Assembly (NCBI RefSeq): GCF_014901205.1
Contig: NZ_JACNMU010000003.1
Coordinates: 434,001-498,000 of the forward strand
DNA from: Meridianimarinicoccus sp. MJW13
GTDB lineage: Bacteria > Pseudomonadota > Alphaproteobacteria > Rhodobacterales > Rhodobacteraceae
Reading direction: 5' to 3'
DNA length: 64,000 nucleotides
In this document: piece by piece, positions 26,173 through 35,674 of the stretch
How the letters are laid out: the number at the start of each line of letters is the position of its first letter
Position numbering within the stretch: position 1 is the first letter of the stretch
Notes under the pieces: generated by a model
Database searches by the model: none
What the model was told of the DNA's origin: nothing
Seen by the model: the letters and a program-made list of their open reading frames with translations, nothing else
Program-made: the position numbers and the translations under genes

Positions 26173-27465
26173 ATGTCCGACACGGCAAAACTAGGTTTCG
26201 ACACGCTGCAGATCCACGCAGGCGCCAGCCCCGATCCGGCCACCGGCGCCCGGCAGACACCGATCTACCAGACCACGGCCTATGTGTTCCGCGATGCCGA
26301 TCACGCCGCAGCGTTGTTCAACCTGCAAGAGGTCGGCTACATCTATTCGCGCCTGACCAACCCCACGGTTGCGGTGCTGGCCGAACGCATCGCCACGCTG
26401 GAAGGCGGCGCCGGAGCGGTGTGCTGTTCGTCGGGCCATGCGGCGCAGATCATGGCGCTGTTCCCGCTGATGGGACCGGGCAAGAACGTGGTCGCCTCGA
26501 CCCGTCTGTACGGCGGCACGATCACCCAGTTCAGCCAGACCATCAAGCGTTTCGGCTGGTCGGCCAAATTCGTCGATTTCGACGATGTGGAGGCGGTGAA
26601 AGCGGCCATCGACGACGACACCCGCGCGGTGTTCTGCGAATCCATCGCCAATCCGGGCGGCTACGTGACCGACCTGCTGACCATCGCGGGCATCGCCCAT
26701 GACGGCGGCGTGCCGCTGATCGTCGACAACACCTCGGCCACGCCCTACCTGTGCCGCCCGATCGAACATGGCGCCGACCTGGTGGTGCATTCGACCACCA
26801 AGTACCTGACCGGCAACGGCACCGTCACCGGCGGCTGCGTCGTGGACAGCGGCAAGTTCGACTGGTCGGCCAGCGACAAGTTCCCCTCGCTCAGCGCGCC
26901 CGAGCCCGCCTACCACGGCTTGAAGTTCCACGAAGCCCTTGGCCCGATGGCTTTCACCTTCCACTCCATCGCCGTGGGTCTGCGCGATCTGGGCATGACC
27001 ATGAACCCGCAGGCAGCGCATTACACGCTGATGGGGATCGAGACCCTGTCGTTGCGGATGCAGCGCCACGTGGAAAACGCGCAGGTCATCGCCAACTGGC
27101 TGGAAGATGACGACCGCGTCGATTTCGTCACTTACGCCGGGTTGCCCTCGTCGCCCTATTACGACCGGGTTCAGGCGCTGTATCCCAAGGGCGCGGGGGC
27201 GCTGTTCACCTTCGCCATCAAGGGTGGCTACGAGGCCTGCGTGAAATTCGTCGACAGTGTCGAGATCTTCAGCCATGTGGCCAACCTTGGCGACACCCGG
27301 TCGCTGGTGATCCATTCGGCCTCGACCACGCACCGGCAGTTGACGCCCGAGCAGCAGGAGGCCGCCGGCGCGGCCCCCAATGTGGTGCGTCTGTCCATCG
27401 GCATCGAAGACGCCGAGGACCTGATCCACGACCTTGACCAGGCCCTGGCCAAGGCCACCAGCTGA
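26173..27465 (+). CDS. O-acetylhomoserine sulfhydrylase / PLP Cys-Met metabolism enzyme
   Basis: 430 residues of the Cys/Met metabolism PLP family, closest to O-acetylhomoserine aminocarboxypropyltransferase (MetY). Evidence: LQIHAGASPDPATGARQTPIYQTTAYVF, the tetramer motif YSRLTNPTVAVLAERIATLEGG, SSGHAAQ around the cofactor phosphate, VDNTSATPYLCRP with the PLP Asp, and the Schiff-base lysine in HSTTKYLTGNGT. It would make homocysteine from O-acetylhomoserine and sulfide; methionine gamma-lyase activity cannot be excluded. AGGGAGAG precedes ATG 26173. Confidence 0.88.
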   Translation: MSDTAKLGFDTLQIHAGASPDPATGARQTPIYQTTAYVFRDADHAAALFNLQEVGYIYSRLTNPTVAVLAERIATLEGGAGAVCCSSGHAAQIMALFPLMGPGKNVVASTRLYGGTITQFSQTIKRFGWSAKFVDFDDVEAVKAAIDDDTRAVFCESIANPGGYVTDLLTIAGIAHDGGVPLIVDNTSATPYLCRPIEHGADLVVHSTTKYLTGNGTVTGGCVVDSGKFDWSASDKFPSLSAPEPAYHGLKFHEALGPMAFTFHSIAVGLRDLGMTMNPQAAHYTLMGIETLSLRMQRHVENAQVIANWLEDDDRVDFVTYAGLPSSPYYDRVQALYPKGAGALFTFAIKGGYEACVKFVDSVEIFSHVANLGDTRSLVIHSASTTHRQLTPEQQEAAGAAPNVVRLSIGIEDAEDLIHDLDQALAKATS

Positions 27466-27471
27466 TCGGTC

Positions 27472-28167
27472 TCAGTCGAGGGCGATGACCAGCGTCACCC
27501 GCGCGGTGACCTGCAGTTCGCCCTCGGCCACCGGCACCGCCGCATCGGCCATCAGCGCCCGGCCCGCCATTTCGGGCCGGGGCATCCCGCCGCCCTGTTC
27601 GCTCAGGCTCAGCACTTTGCCCAGTTCGACCCCGGCCGCGTCCGCGTAAAGCTTGGCCGAGGCCAGCGCATCGGCCACCGCCGCCTTGCGCGCCGCATCG
27701 CGCAACCCGGCGGGATCGGCGATGTCGAAGGTCAACCGCGAGATGTCATTGGCCCCGGCCTTGACCAGCGTGTCGATGACCGGCCCCACCCGCGCCAGAT
27801 CGACCAGTTCGACCGCCACCTCGCTGCGTGCCTCGAATCCGATCACCGCCAGCGGATCGACGCCAGGGTCATTGCGGTTGGGCCGCAGCGGCATCAAGCC
27901 CAGCGACTGGGTCTGGATCTTCTCGGGCGCGATGCCTTCGGCCTTCAGCGCCGCCAGCACCGCCGCCATCATGTCCGACATGGCCGCCAGCGCGCCCTCG
28001 GCGGTGTCGGCGCGCGCCACCGCGCCGGCCTGCAAGCGCGCCATGTCGGGGGCCGCGGCCACGCGGCCTTCCCCGGTCACGGTGATGCTGCGCTGCGGCG
28101 TGTCGGCACCGGCGGCCCCGGCCATCAGCATCGCGCTCAGAAGAAGTGGGATCAGCGGTCTGGTCAT
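27472..28167 (-). CDS. Periplasmic SIMPL-domain protein (DUF541)
   Basis: 231 residues with a signal peptide (about 1-21, ending GAAGA). SIMPL/DUF541 pattern: ITVTGEGRVAAAPDMARLQAGA, then KIQTQSLGLMP, then AVADALASAKLYADAAGVELGKVLSLSE. Members are exported, oligomeric proteins linked to oxidative stress defence in E. coli (YggE) and signalling in eukaryotes; no enzymatic activity is known. It converges with the sulfhydrylase-like gene (six bases apart) and is divergent from the GspC/PilP-like gene. Confidence 0.85.
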   Translation of the reverse strand: MTRPLIPLLLSAMLMAGAAGADTPQRSITVTGEGRVAAAPDMARLQAGAVARADTAEGALAAMSDMMAAVLAALKAEGIAPEKIQTQSLGLMPLRPNRNDPGVDPLAVIGFEARSEVAVELVDLARVGPVIDTLVKAGANDISRLTFDIADPAGLRDAARKAAVADALASAKLYADAAGVELGKVLSLSEQGGGMPRPEMAGRALMADAAVPVAEGELQVTARVTLVIALD

Positions 28168-28289
28168 GCGGTTTTCCTTTGGTTGAGGGTGTTTTCAGGT
28201 CCGGTAGGGCCTGTCCTGCCTTTCCAGATATGGTAGCATTCTGGAAAACAAACCGCGCTATGCAGCGGCAAGGCAGTCCGGACAGGCAA

Positions 28290-30209
28290 ATGACGCAACG
28301 ATGTGCTCTCGACCTCTCGGAAGAGTGGGCAACGCTCCTGGTTCCCCAGGGCCGGGGCTGGGCACGGCTGGGCCGTACGCCGCTGGCCGGCGACGGGCTG
28401 CAAAACCGGCTGTCGGCACTGTTGCGTCTGGGCGCGGGGCATCTGGACACGCCCCTGGACGCCCTGGATCTGCTGGTGGCGCTGCCCCCCGACCAGATGA
28501 CCTATGCCGCGCTGTCGATGCAGGAGATCGGCGAGACTGCCGAAGATCCCACGGCCCGGCTGATCGCGGTTCTGTGTGCAAAGCATCCGCATCTGACCGA
28601 CGCCATGGCGCTGGACTGGGACTTGCAGGGCGGCTGGTTCCTGATCGCCGCCGCACCGCGCGTGGTGGTCGAGGAAGCCACGACCTTCCTGCAGGCTTGC
28701 GGTGCCGCGCCGTCGGCCTTCACCGCGCGCCCCGAACCCGGCCAGTTCCCCGATCAGCCCGACCTTGGCGGATTGCGTCCCCCGGACGGCGCCCAACCCT
28801 GGCCGCCCCTGCCCGATCCCGAGACCGCGCCCGGCGTGACCGAGCAGCCTGTCGAGCCGCCAGTTGCGTCCGTCCCGTCACCGCCGCCTGTGGCCGCGCT
28901 CACCCCGGCCCGCATCCGCGCCGATGAGGTCGCCCGCCGCGATCCCGAAAATCTGCGCACCCTTGACGAGATCGAGGCCGAGGATCCGCCACCCCGCATC
29001 AAGCGCGCCGTGGCCGCCCGCAGCCTGCGCCACCGGCTGACCCCTGGTCCACGCCTGCGCATTGCTGCCGCGCTGACCCTGGTGCTGGTTGCCGGTCTGT
29101 CTGTGGCCGCGCTGTGGCCCGTCGACGATATGGCCAAGGGGCCCGCACCCGAATCCCCGGCCCAGATCATCGCCGCAGAGCCGGATGAGCCCATCGTGGC
29201 CGAAATCGCGGCGGATGAAGACGAAAGCGGCGAGAGCATCACCGCCGCCGCCGATCCGGTCGAGGCGACACGCACCGCCGATCAGCCGCCGCCGTTGCCC
29301 GAGGATCTGACGGTCTTCTACAGCCCGGCGCCGATCCTGACCCAGCCGCTGGACGAACAGGATCTACTGGACCTTGCAATGCCGGGGCTGGATCCCAGTT
29401 TTCGCACCGATGCGCTGGCACTGGCCGATCTGACCACCTGGCGCGCCGACAGCCTGCCCGCTTCGCCCCAGCCGCCGGGGGCCGCCGCTCAGATCTTCGT
29501 GGTGGACGACCGCGGGCTGGTCCGCCCCAGCGCCGATGGCACCCCGACCCCCGACGGCGTACTGGTGTTCGAAGGCCAGCCGCCCGGCGAGGCCCGCCCG
29601 CGCCCGGAACGTGAAGAGCCCGTCGCGGTCACCATCGTGCTGACCCGCGCCGGTCTGGCCGAGGATCATCCGCTCAGGAACGTCGCGCCGCGCGCGCGCC
29701 CGCAGGGTCTGGACGAGAAGTTCGAGCGCGCCGCCCTTGGCGGCAAGACCAAGACCGAACTGGCGCTTTACCGCCCGGTACCGCGCCCTGCTTCGGCACA
29801 AGACGCAGTGCGCGACGCGCCGGCCACCGCGCAGGCCGTCAGCCAGGCCCCGCGCCCCAAGGCGCGCTCGCCACAAGCCGCGCAACGTTTCGCCGCCGCC
29901 AGCGTCGCCAAGCCCGCGCCGCAGGTGATCCGGCAGGATCAGGTCGAGACCGCCACGGCGGCCTCGCCGAAAAAGGTGGCGAAACAGGCCACCCGTGGCA
30001 GCGGGATCGACCTGAACGAGATCAATCTGCTGGGCACTTTCGGATCCAGCCGATCGCCGCGCGCCCTGGTGCGCCTGGCGTCGGGACGGGTCGTCAATGT
30101 CGAGGTCGGCGATCGCATCGACGGCGGCAAGGTGTCGGCCATCAAGGAGGGCCGGCTGAGCTATGTGAAGGGCGGGCGCAACGTGACCCTGACCATGCCG
30201 CGCGGCTAG
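28290..30209 (+). CDS. Large single-pass protein with GspC/PilP-like C-terminus
   Basis: 639 residues. The N-terminal 160 residues are soluble, followed by a Pro-rich stretch, one membrane helix at about 255-275 (LRIAAALTLVLVAGLSVAAL), a long Ala/Pro/Glu-rich periplasmic linker, and a C-terminal domain INLLGTFGSSRSPRALVRL plus ASGRVVNVEVGDRIDGGKV that resembles the periplasmic homology region of PilP/GspC. Homologues in Rhodobacterales are often labelled translation initiation factor 2, for which I see no support: there is no GTPase motif. ATG 28260 is an alternative start. Possible envelope-spanning scaffold; function unknown. Confidence 0.7.
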   Translation: MTQRCALDLSEEWATLLVPQGRGWARLGRTPLAGDGLQNRLSALLRLGAGHLDTPLDALDLLVALPPDQMTYAALSMQEIGETAEDPTARLIAVLCAKHPHLTDAMALDWDLQGGWFLIAAAPRVVVEEATTFLQACGAAPSAFTARPEPGQFPDQPDLGGLRPPDGAQPWPPLPDPETAPGVTEQPVEPPVASVPSPPPVAALTPARIRADEVARRDPENLRTLDEIEAEDPPPRIKRAVAARSLRHRLTPGPRLRIAAALTLVLVAGLSVAALWPVDDMAKGPAPESPAQIIAAEPDEPIVAEIAADEDESGESITAAADPVEATRTADQPPPLPEDLTVFYSPAPILTQPLDEQDLLDLAMPGLDPSFRTDALALADLTTWRADSLPASPQPPGAAAQIFVVDDRGLVRPSADGTPTPDGVLVFEGQPPGEARPRPEREEPVAVTIVLTRAGLAEDHPLRNVAPRARPQGLDEKFERAALGGKTKTELALYRPVPRPASAQDAVRDAPATAQAVSQAPRPKARSPQAAQRFAAASVAKPAPQVIRQDQVETATAASPKKVAKQATRGSGIDLNEINLLGTFGSSRSPRALVRLASGRVVNVEVGDRIDGGKVSAIKEGRLSYVKGGRNVTLTMPRG

Positions 30210-30334
30210 GATTGCGCCCGGCGCGGTCACAAGCGCGTGGGATGGCCGCATCTGCGCAATGACCAGTGGCGGCCCCGCAGCCAGCACGGCACAGTGGGAT
30301 AAACCCGCATCGCATTCCACCACACCGAGGGACC

Positions 30335-32263
30335 ATGGAAAGTTTCCTGTTTCAGGCCGTGATCTATCTTCTGGCCGCCGTCCTGGCGGTGCCCATTGCG
30401 TCGCGCCTGGGATTGGGGTCGGTGCTGGGCTACCTGCTGGCCGGTATCCTGATCGGACCGGTACTGGGGGTGGTCGGCAGCGAGACCGAGAGCCTGCAGC
30501 ATTTTGCCGAGTTCGGCGTGGTGATGATGCTGTTCCTGATCGGGCTGGAGCTTGATCCCCGCGCCCTTTGGGCGATGCGACACCGGCTGATCGGCATGGG
30601 CGGGTTGCAGGTGGTGCTGTCCACCGGCGCAATCATGGCCGCCGCCATGGCGCTGGGGCTGACATGGTCGGCGGCGCTGGCGGTGGGTCTGGCGCTGTCG
30701 CTGTCCTCGACCGCGATCGTGTTGCAGACCTTGTCGGAAAAGCGGCTGATGCAGACCAATGGCGGGCGTGCCACCTTCGCGGTGCTGCTGACGCAGGATG
30801 TGGCCGTGATCCCGATGCTGGCACTGCTGCCGCTGCTTGCACTTGGCGGTGTCGACCCGCATCCGGTCGCGGCCCATGACGTTGCCGGACATGGTGCCGC
30901 CACCACGAGCGGAATGATGGAATTTGCCAACTGGGCCCGTGGCCACATCAGCCAGTTGCCCGTCTGGGGCGAGGCGCTGGTGACCATGGCCGCCCTTCTG
31001 GGCATCATCCTTGCGGGCATCTTCCTGACCCGGCCGGTGTTCAACGCCATCCACGCCACCCGTCTGCGCGAGATGTTCACGGCGCTGGCCCTGCTGATCG
31101 TCATCGCCATCGCCTGCCTGATGCTGATCCTGGGCGTATCGCCCGCGCTTGGCACCTTCCTGGCAGGGGTGGTGCTGGCCAACTCGGAATTCCAGCACGA
31201 GATGGAAACCGCGCTGGAGCCCTTCAAGGGCCTGCTTCTGGGGCTGTTCTTCATCACCGTCGGCGCCGGCATGGATGTGACCACCTTCCTGGCGCAGCCC
31301 TTTCAGCTTCTGGCGCTGACCCTGGCGCTGATGTTTACCAAGGGCGCGATCCTGCTGTTGCTGGCCCGCATCTTCCAACTCAAGGGGCGCGATCAGCGAT
31401 TGTTCACCCTCGGGCTGGCACAGGCCGGGGAATTCGGCTTCGTACTGGTCGGGTTCAGTCTGCAACGCGGCGTGATCCCACCGGAATACCAGCAGGTCAT
31501 CTATCTGGTCATCGCCCTGTCGATGTTGCTGACACCGCTGTTTTTCATCGCCTACGAGATCCTGTCCAAGCGCATCCGTTCGGAAGAACCGCTCGACCAG
31601 CCGCCCGACCAGATCCAGCAGGAAGGCCCGATCATCATCGCGGGCGTCGGCCGCTTTGGGCAGGTCGTCAACCGCATGGTGCAGATGAGCGGCTTTCGCA
31701 CCACGGTTCTGGACAACGACCTGAACACCATCCGCCTGATGCGGCAGTTCGGCTTCAAGGGGTTTCTGGGCGATCCCACTCGCCCCGACCTGCTGCGCTC
31801 GGCCGGGTTGATGGAAGCGCAGGTGCTGGTGGTGTCGATGGACGACAAGAACGCCTCGACCCGGATCGTGCGCTATGCGCGCCGGGTGCGGCCCGATCTG
31901 CATATCGTCGCCCGCGCCCATGACCGTGTGCATGTGTTCGAACTGTATCGCGCCGGAGCCAATGACATCGTGCGCGAGATGTTCGACAGTTCGCTGCGCG
32001 CCGCGCGCTACGTGCTGGAAAACATGGGGCTAAGCGAGTTCGAGGCCAACGAGCTGGAAACCCTGTATTACAAGCTCGACCGGAAGGCCCTGCGCGAACA
32101 GGCCGAGGTCTGGAAACCCGGCGTGCCGGTGACCGAGAACGCCGCCTATATGGCACGGGCCAAGCAGTTCAGCCGCGAATTGGAAACCGCGCTGGTCAGC
32201 CAGGTGGAGCGCAAGGACGGCTCCTTCGAGGACAAGGAACCGATCCCCGCCCCGAAGAACTGA
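30335..32263 (+). CDS. Kef-type monovalent cation:proton antiporter with RCK domain
   Basis: 642 residues. About 12-13 membrane helices (1-405) with CPA2 features: GYLLAGILIGP, FGVVMMLFLIGLELDP, LSLSSTAIVLQTL, LLTQDVAVIPMLALLPL and AQAGEFGFVLVGFSL. A TrkA-N/RCK domain follows (about 430-560) starting IIIAGVGRFGQVVNRMVQMSG, a nucleotide-binding GXGXXG fold. This is the KefB/KefC type, potassium efflux coupled to protons, usually gated by glutathione adducts. GAGGGA precedes ATG 30335. It converges with cobT, three bases apart. Confidence 0.92.
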   Translation: MESFLFQAVIYLLAAVLAVPIASRLGLGSVLGYLLAGILIGPVLGVVGSETESLQHFAEFGVVMMLFLIGLELDPRALWAMRHRLIGMGGLQVVLSTGAIMAAAMALGLTWSAALAVGLALSLSSTAIVLQTLSEKRLMQTNGGRATFAVLLTQDVAVIPMLALLPLLALGGVDPHPVAAHDVAGHGAATTSGMMEFANWARGHISQLPVWGEALVTMAALLGIILAGIFLTRPVFNAIHATRLREMFTALALLIVIAIACLMLILGVSPALGTFLAGVVLANSEFQHEMETALEPFKGLLLGLFFITVGAGMDVTTFLAQPFQLLALTLALMFTKGAILLLLARIFQLKGRDQRLFTLGLAQAGEFGFVLVGFSLQRGVIPPEYQQVIYLVIALSMLLTPLFFIAYEILSKRIRSEEPLDQPPDQIQQEGPIIIAGVGRFGQVVNRMVQMSGFRTTVLDNDLNTIRLMRQFGFKGFLGDPTRPDLLRSAGLMEAQVLVVSMDDKNASTRIVRYARRVRPDLHIVARAHDRVHVFELYRAGANDIVREMFDSSLRAARYVLENMGLSEFEANELETLYYKLDRKALREQAEVWKPGVPVTENAAYMARAKQFSRELETALVSQVERKDGSFEDKEPIPAPKN

Positions 32264-32266
32264 GGC

Positions 32267-33286
32267 TCAGCCGTCAGCGACCCCGGCTTCGGCAAAGGTC
32301 GCCATGCCGGAATGGCACGCGACAGCCCCTTGCAGAACCCCGATGGCCAGCGCCGCGCCCGAGCCTTCGCCCAGGCGCATCCCGAGGCTGAGAAGCGCGG
32401 GCTTGTGCAGCGCGTCCAGCAGCCGCTGGTGCGCCTGCTCGGCCGAGCGGTGTCCGGCCACGCAGTGATCCAGCGCACCGGTCCGGGCTTTCTCCAGCAC
32501 CGCCGCCGCCGCGCAGCAGATGAAGCCGTCCAGGATCACCGGAATGCGCAGGCTGCGCGCCCGCAGGATGGCCCCGGCCATTGCGGCGATCTCGCGCCCG
32601 CCGAGAGCTTGCAGCACCTGCAACGGGTCGCCCAGCAGATCGGCATTGGCCGTCAGCCCGTCCGCCACCACCTGCGCCTTGGCCTCAAGGGCTGCGCCTT
32701 CGACACCGGTGCCGCGCCCGGTCCAGGCGCGTGCAGTGCCCCCGAACAGGGCCAGCGCGATGGCGGCCGCGGACGTGGTATTGCCGATGCCCATTTCGCC
32801 GGTGACCAGAAGGTCGGCGTCCGGGTCTACGCCCTGCCAGCCAGCGCTGAAGGCGGCGCAGACCTCGGCTTCGCTCATCGCCGGACCTTGGGTGAAATCC
32901 TGCGTCGGGTTCTGCAGATCCAGCGGCACCACGATGAAGGTGGCGCCAAAGCACTTGGCCAACTGGTTGACTGCCGCCCCGCCGGCTTGGAAATTGGCCA
33001 CCATCTGCACCGTGACTTCGGGCGGGAAGGCCGACACGCCACGTGCGGCGACACCGTGATTGCCGGCAAAGACCAGAACCTGCGGCGCGCGAACGACCGG
33101 GCGATGATCGCCGCGCCACCCGGCGTACCAGATCGCCAGATCCTCCAGCCGCCCCAGCGCACCGGGAGGTTTGGTCAACTGGCCGTTGCGGTTTTGCGCC
33201 CGCACCAAAGCCCCCTCATCGGGGTTCGGAAGCTGACGCAGGATCTTGTGGATCTGCGAAAGCGACTGAAAGGGTTCCTGGGACAT
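32267..33286 (-). CDS. cobT: Nicotinate-nucleotide:dimethylbenzimidazole phosphoribosyltransferase
   Basis: 339 residues, normal for CobT. The enzyme makes alpha-ribazole phosphate for the lower ligand of cobalamin. Seen: [83 protein letters not shown] and [13 protein letters not shown] with the catalytic glutamate. It is divergent from cobS, whose product uses alpha-ribazole, with a 66-base shared promoter region. No cobalamin riboswitch fits in that gap. Confidence 0.96.
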   Translation of the reverse strand: MSQEPFQSLSQIHKILRQLPNPDEGALVRAQNRNGQLTKPPGALGRLEDLAIWYAGWRGDHRPVVRAPQVLVFAGNHGVAARGVSAFPPEVTVQMVANFQAGGAAVNQLAKCFGATFIVVPLDLQNPTQDFTQGPAMSEAEVCAAFSAGWQGVDPDADLLVTGEMGIGNTTSAAAIALALFGGTARAWTGRGTGVEGAALEAKAQVVADGLTANADLLGDPLQVLQALGGREIAAMAGAILRARSLRIPVILDGFICCAAAAVLEKARTGALDHCVAGHRSAEQAHQRLLDALHKPALLSLGMRLGEGSGAALAIGVLQGAVACHSGMATFAEAGVADG

Positions 33287-33352
33287 GCGCAGCCTCGTTG
33301 CTTTTGTTCCGGCGGGACGTTAACGGCGAACAACACAGAGGAAAACCGCCAA

Positions 33353-34114
33353 GTGACCGCACCCCGACCTGCCCTTCTGGACCCCGCCGATCCGGCCCTG
33401 GCCCTGGGTCTTCTGACCCGCCTTCCGGTGCCCGTGGCGATGGATACCGCGCAACGACGCGGGGCGCGTGCCGCCTGGGCCTATCCGCTGGCGGGGCTGG
33501 TGGTGGGGGGGGTGGCGGCGTTGCTGATGCAGGCCGCGCTGTGGATGGGTCTGCCGGAAAACCTGTCGGCGGGACTGGCGCTGGGGCTGATGGTGGTGCT
33601 GACCGGAGCGATGCACGAGGACGGTCTGGCCGATTGCGCCGATGGCTTCTGGGGCGGCTTTGCCCGCGACCGACGGCTTGAGATCATGCATGACAGCCGC
33701 ATCGGCACCTACGGCGTGCTGGCACTGGTTTTGGTGGGGCTGTTGCGCTGGCAGGGGCTGGCCGAGCTGGTCCGGCACTGGCCGGTGCTTCTGGCGGTCG
33801 GGATGCTGTCGCGCGCCGCGATGGTGGTGGTCTGGGCCGCACTGCCCGCGGCGCGAAACGACGGGCTGGCGCGTTCGCTGGGACAGCCGCGCCCGGCCAC
33901 GGCGGCCGTGGCTTTGGGTCTTGCCGTCGCCGGAGCCTGGGCCTGTCTGGGCAGCAGCGTGATGGTTGCGGCGTTGGCCACCGCAGCCGCTGCTGTTGGC
34001 GTGGCATTGCTGGCCCGCGCCAAGATCGGCGGCCAGACCGGCGATGTGCTGGGCGCCACGCAACAAATCGCCGAAGTCGCCGCCCTGCTGAGCCTGTCCG
34101 TGTTGCTGACATGA
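33353..34114 (+). CDS. cobS: Adenosylcobinamide-GDP ribazoletransferase (cobalamin synthase)
   Basis: 253 residues with about six membrane helices. CobS joins alpha-ribazole to adenosylcobinamide-GDP, the last step of cobalamin assembly, in the inner membrane. The signature HEDGLADCADGFWGGFARDR, then RLEIMHDSRIGTYGVLAL and KIGGQTGDVLGATQQIAE, are all present. I take GTG 33353 as the start, with AGAGGA about ten bases before it. cobU and other late cobalamin genes are not in the window. Confidence 0.93.
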   Translation: MTAPRPALLDPADPALALGLLTRLPVPVAMDTAQRRGARAAWAYPLAGLVVGGVAALLMQAALWMGLPENLSAGLALGLMVVLTGAMHEDGLADCADGFWGGFARDRRLEIMHDSRIGTYGVLALVLVGLLRWQGLAELVRHWPVLLAVGMLSRAAMVVVWAALPAARNDGLARSLGQPRPATAAVALGLAVAGAWACLGSSVMVAALATAAAAVGVALLARAKIGGQTGDVLGATQQIAEVAALLSLSVLLT

Positions 34115-34115
34115 G

Positions 34116-34141
34116 AAAGCCGCCCCCGAAGGCGCGGCTTT
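34116..34141. terminator. Hairpin between convergent cobS and carD
   Basis: Stem AAAGCCGC/GCGGCTTT (34116-34123 with 34134-34141) lies directly after the cobS stop and 23 bases past the carD stop. The A-rich left and T-rich right arms suit termination in both directions. Confidence 0.6.
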
Positions 34142-34164
34142 GAAAGGCTTGAAAAGCTGGGTGC

Positions 34165-34674
34165 TCAGGCGGCGCGGCTCAACAGAACCTCGCCCACGGC
34201 CTTCTGGGCTTCATCCTCGCCCGAGCCTTTGACGGCGGCCACTTCGCGGGTCAGACGCTCCAGCGCGGCTTCATACAGCTGGCGCTCGGAATAGCTCTGC
34301 TCACGCTGATCGTCGGCGCGGTGCAGGTCGCGGACCACCTCGGCAATGGCGATCAGATCGCCCGAGTTGATCTTCTGTTCGTATTCCTGCGCCCGGCGCG
34401 ACCACATGGCTTTCTTGACCTTGGCCTTGCCCCGCAGGATTTCCATCGCGTGGCTGATCACGTCCGGGGTCGACAACGCCCGCAGACCCGCACCGGCCGC
34501 CTTTGCCGTCGGCACCCGCAGGGTCATCTTGTCCTTCTCGAACGAGATCACGAAAAGTTCGAGCTTGAGACCCGCAACTTCCTGCTCTTCGATCGAGACA
34601 ATTTTTCCGACGCCATGGGCCGGGTAGACAACGTAATCATTGGCACGGAAATCCGGCGTATACTCTTGGCTCAT
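34165..34674 (-). CDS. carD: CarD/CdnL-family RNA polymerase-binding regulator
   Basis: 169 residues. The N-terminal Tudor-like RNA polymerase-interacting domain is clear (FRANDYVVYPAHGVGKIVSIEE, then LFVISFEKDKMTLRVP), followed by the helical domain with the conserved tryptophan in VKKAMWSRRAQEYEQKINSGD. CarD/CdnL proteins bind the polymerase beta subunit and stabilise open complexes at growth-related promoters. ATG 34674 is preceded by AAGGAAG. Its leader contains a promoter and a strong terminator (separate entries), so it may be controlled by attenuation. Confidence 0.93.
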   Translation of the reverse strand: MSQEYTPDFRANDYVVYPAHGVGKIVSIEEQEVAGLKLELFVISFEKDKMTLRVPTAKAAGAGLRALSTPDVISHAMEILRGKAKVKKAMWSRRAQEYEQKINSGDLIAIAEVVRDLHRADDQREQSYSERQLYEAALERLTREVAAVKGSGEDEAQKAVGEVLLSRAA

Positions 34675-34735
34675 CTGGTGGTCTTCCTTGCTCTGGTCCG
34701 CGTCAGATCCCGTGCAATGATCGGGTTCCGAGGCG

Positions 34736-34774
34736 AAAAAAGAAACGTGCTCGCACACCGAGTGCGAGACGTTT
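34736..34774 (-). terminator. Strong intrinsic terminator in front of carD
   Basis: On the - strand a stem of 13 pairs (AAACGT plus CTCGCAC against GTGCGAG plus ACGTTT, one bulged C, 5-base loop; 34743-34774) is followed by C and six Ts (34741-34736). On the + strand no T-run follows, so it acts on - strand RNA. It could end fdxA transcripts, a small RNA started at about 34797, or act as an attenuator for carD. Confidence 0.8.
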
Positions 34775-34802
34775 CCGGACGGTTATAGTTCGCTGACCAA
34801 AA

Positions 34803-34830
34803 TATATAGCACATATACGCAAAAATTCAA
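34803..34830 (-). promoter_or_regulatory. Candidate sigma-70 promoter upstream of carD
   Basis: - strand TTGAAT (34830-34825), a 16-base spacer and TATATA (34808-34803), in a clearly AT-rich patch. A start near 34797 would give about 60 nt up to the terminator's T-run or about 120 nt of leader to the carD ATG. Confidence 0.55.
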
Positions 34831-34889
34831 AGCCCCGCATGTCGGCACGGGAAATGCCGCTGTGCAGGGCGCAGGTCTGGCGGCGGAAA

Positions 34890-35228
<339 letters not shown>

Positions 35229-35278
35229 GGGGCGCACTCATCCGTTTGTTTGGCGTTTCCCTACTCCGCCGCGCCCGA

Positions 35279-35674
35279 TCATTCAAGCCGAGCCTGTTTG
35301 GCCGCACGTGCGGCACGGCGGTCGCGGCTGTCGGGGCGGCCCTGTACCGGGCGCGGGGCACTGTCATCGCGCGGCGCCTGCGGGGTCAGGTCTTCGTAAA
35401 GCGCCTGTGCCTCGGGTGCCGGGCCGCGCCGGTCGGCCAGGGCGAGGATCTTGATGATTCGCACCGTTTTCGCCTGCGGAAAGGTCAGCACATCGCCCGC
35501 ACGAATGGCCTGGGCCGCCTTTCTGGCGTGCTGGCCGTTCACCCGCAGGTGCCCGGCCGCCACCACGGCGCTGGCCTTGCTGCGGGTCTTGAAGAACCGC
35601 GCGTGCCAGAGCCATTTGTCGACGCGCATGGAGGGATGCTCCGACGCGTCGATGCCGGTGTCAGGTCTTGTCAC
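35279..35674 (-). CDS. S4-domain RNA-binding protein (Hsp15-like)
   Basis: 131 residues. The S4 domain is plain: MRVDKWLWHARFFKTRSKA, then GHLRVNGQHARKA, then AGDVLTFPQAKTVRIIKI. E. coli Hsp15 (HslR) has the same build and rescues blocked 50S-nascent chain complexes. The C-terminal 40 residues are basic and Pro/Arg-rich. GTG 35674 overlaps the helicase stop by 14 bases; ATG 35629 right at MRVDKW is a serious alternative. Coupled to the upstream helicase gene. Confidence 0.85.
   Translation of the reverse strand: MTRPDTGIDASEHPSMRVDKWLWHARFFKTRSKASAVVAAGHLRVNGQHARKAAQAIRAGDVLTFPQAKTVRIIKILALADRRGPAPEAQALYEDLTPQAPRDDSAPRPVQGRPDSRDRRAARAAKQARLE

Noticed and set aside
33287-33352. Cobalamin riboswitch between cobT and cobS
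   Set aside because: The 66-base gap is far too short for the aptamer and no B12 box is visible.
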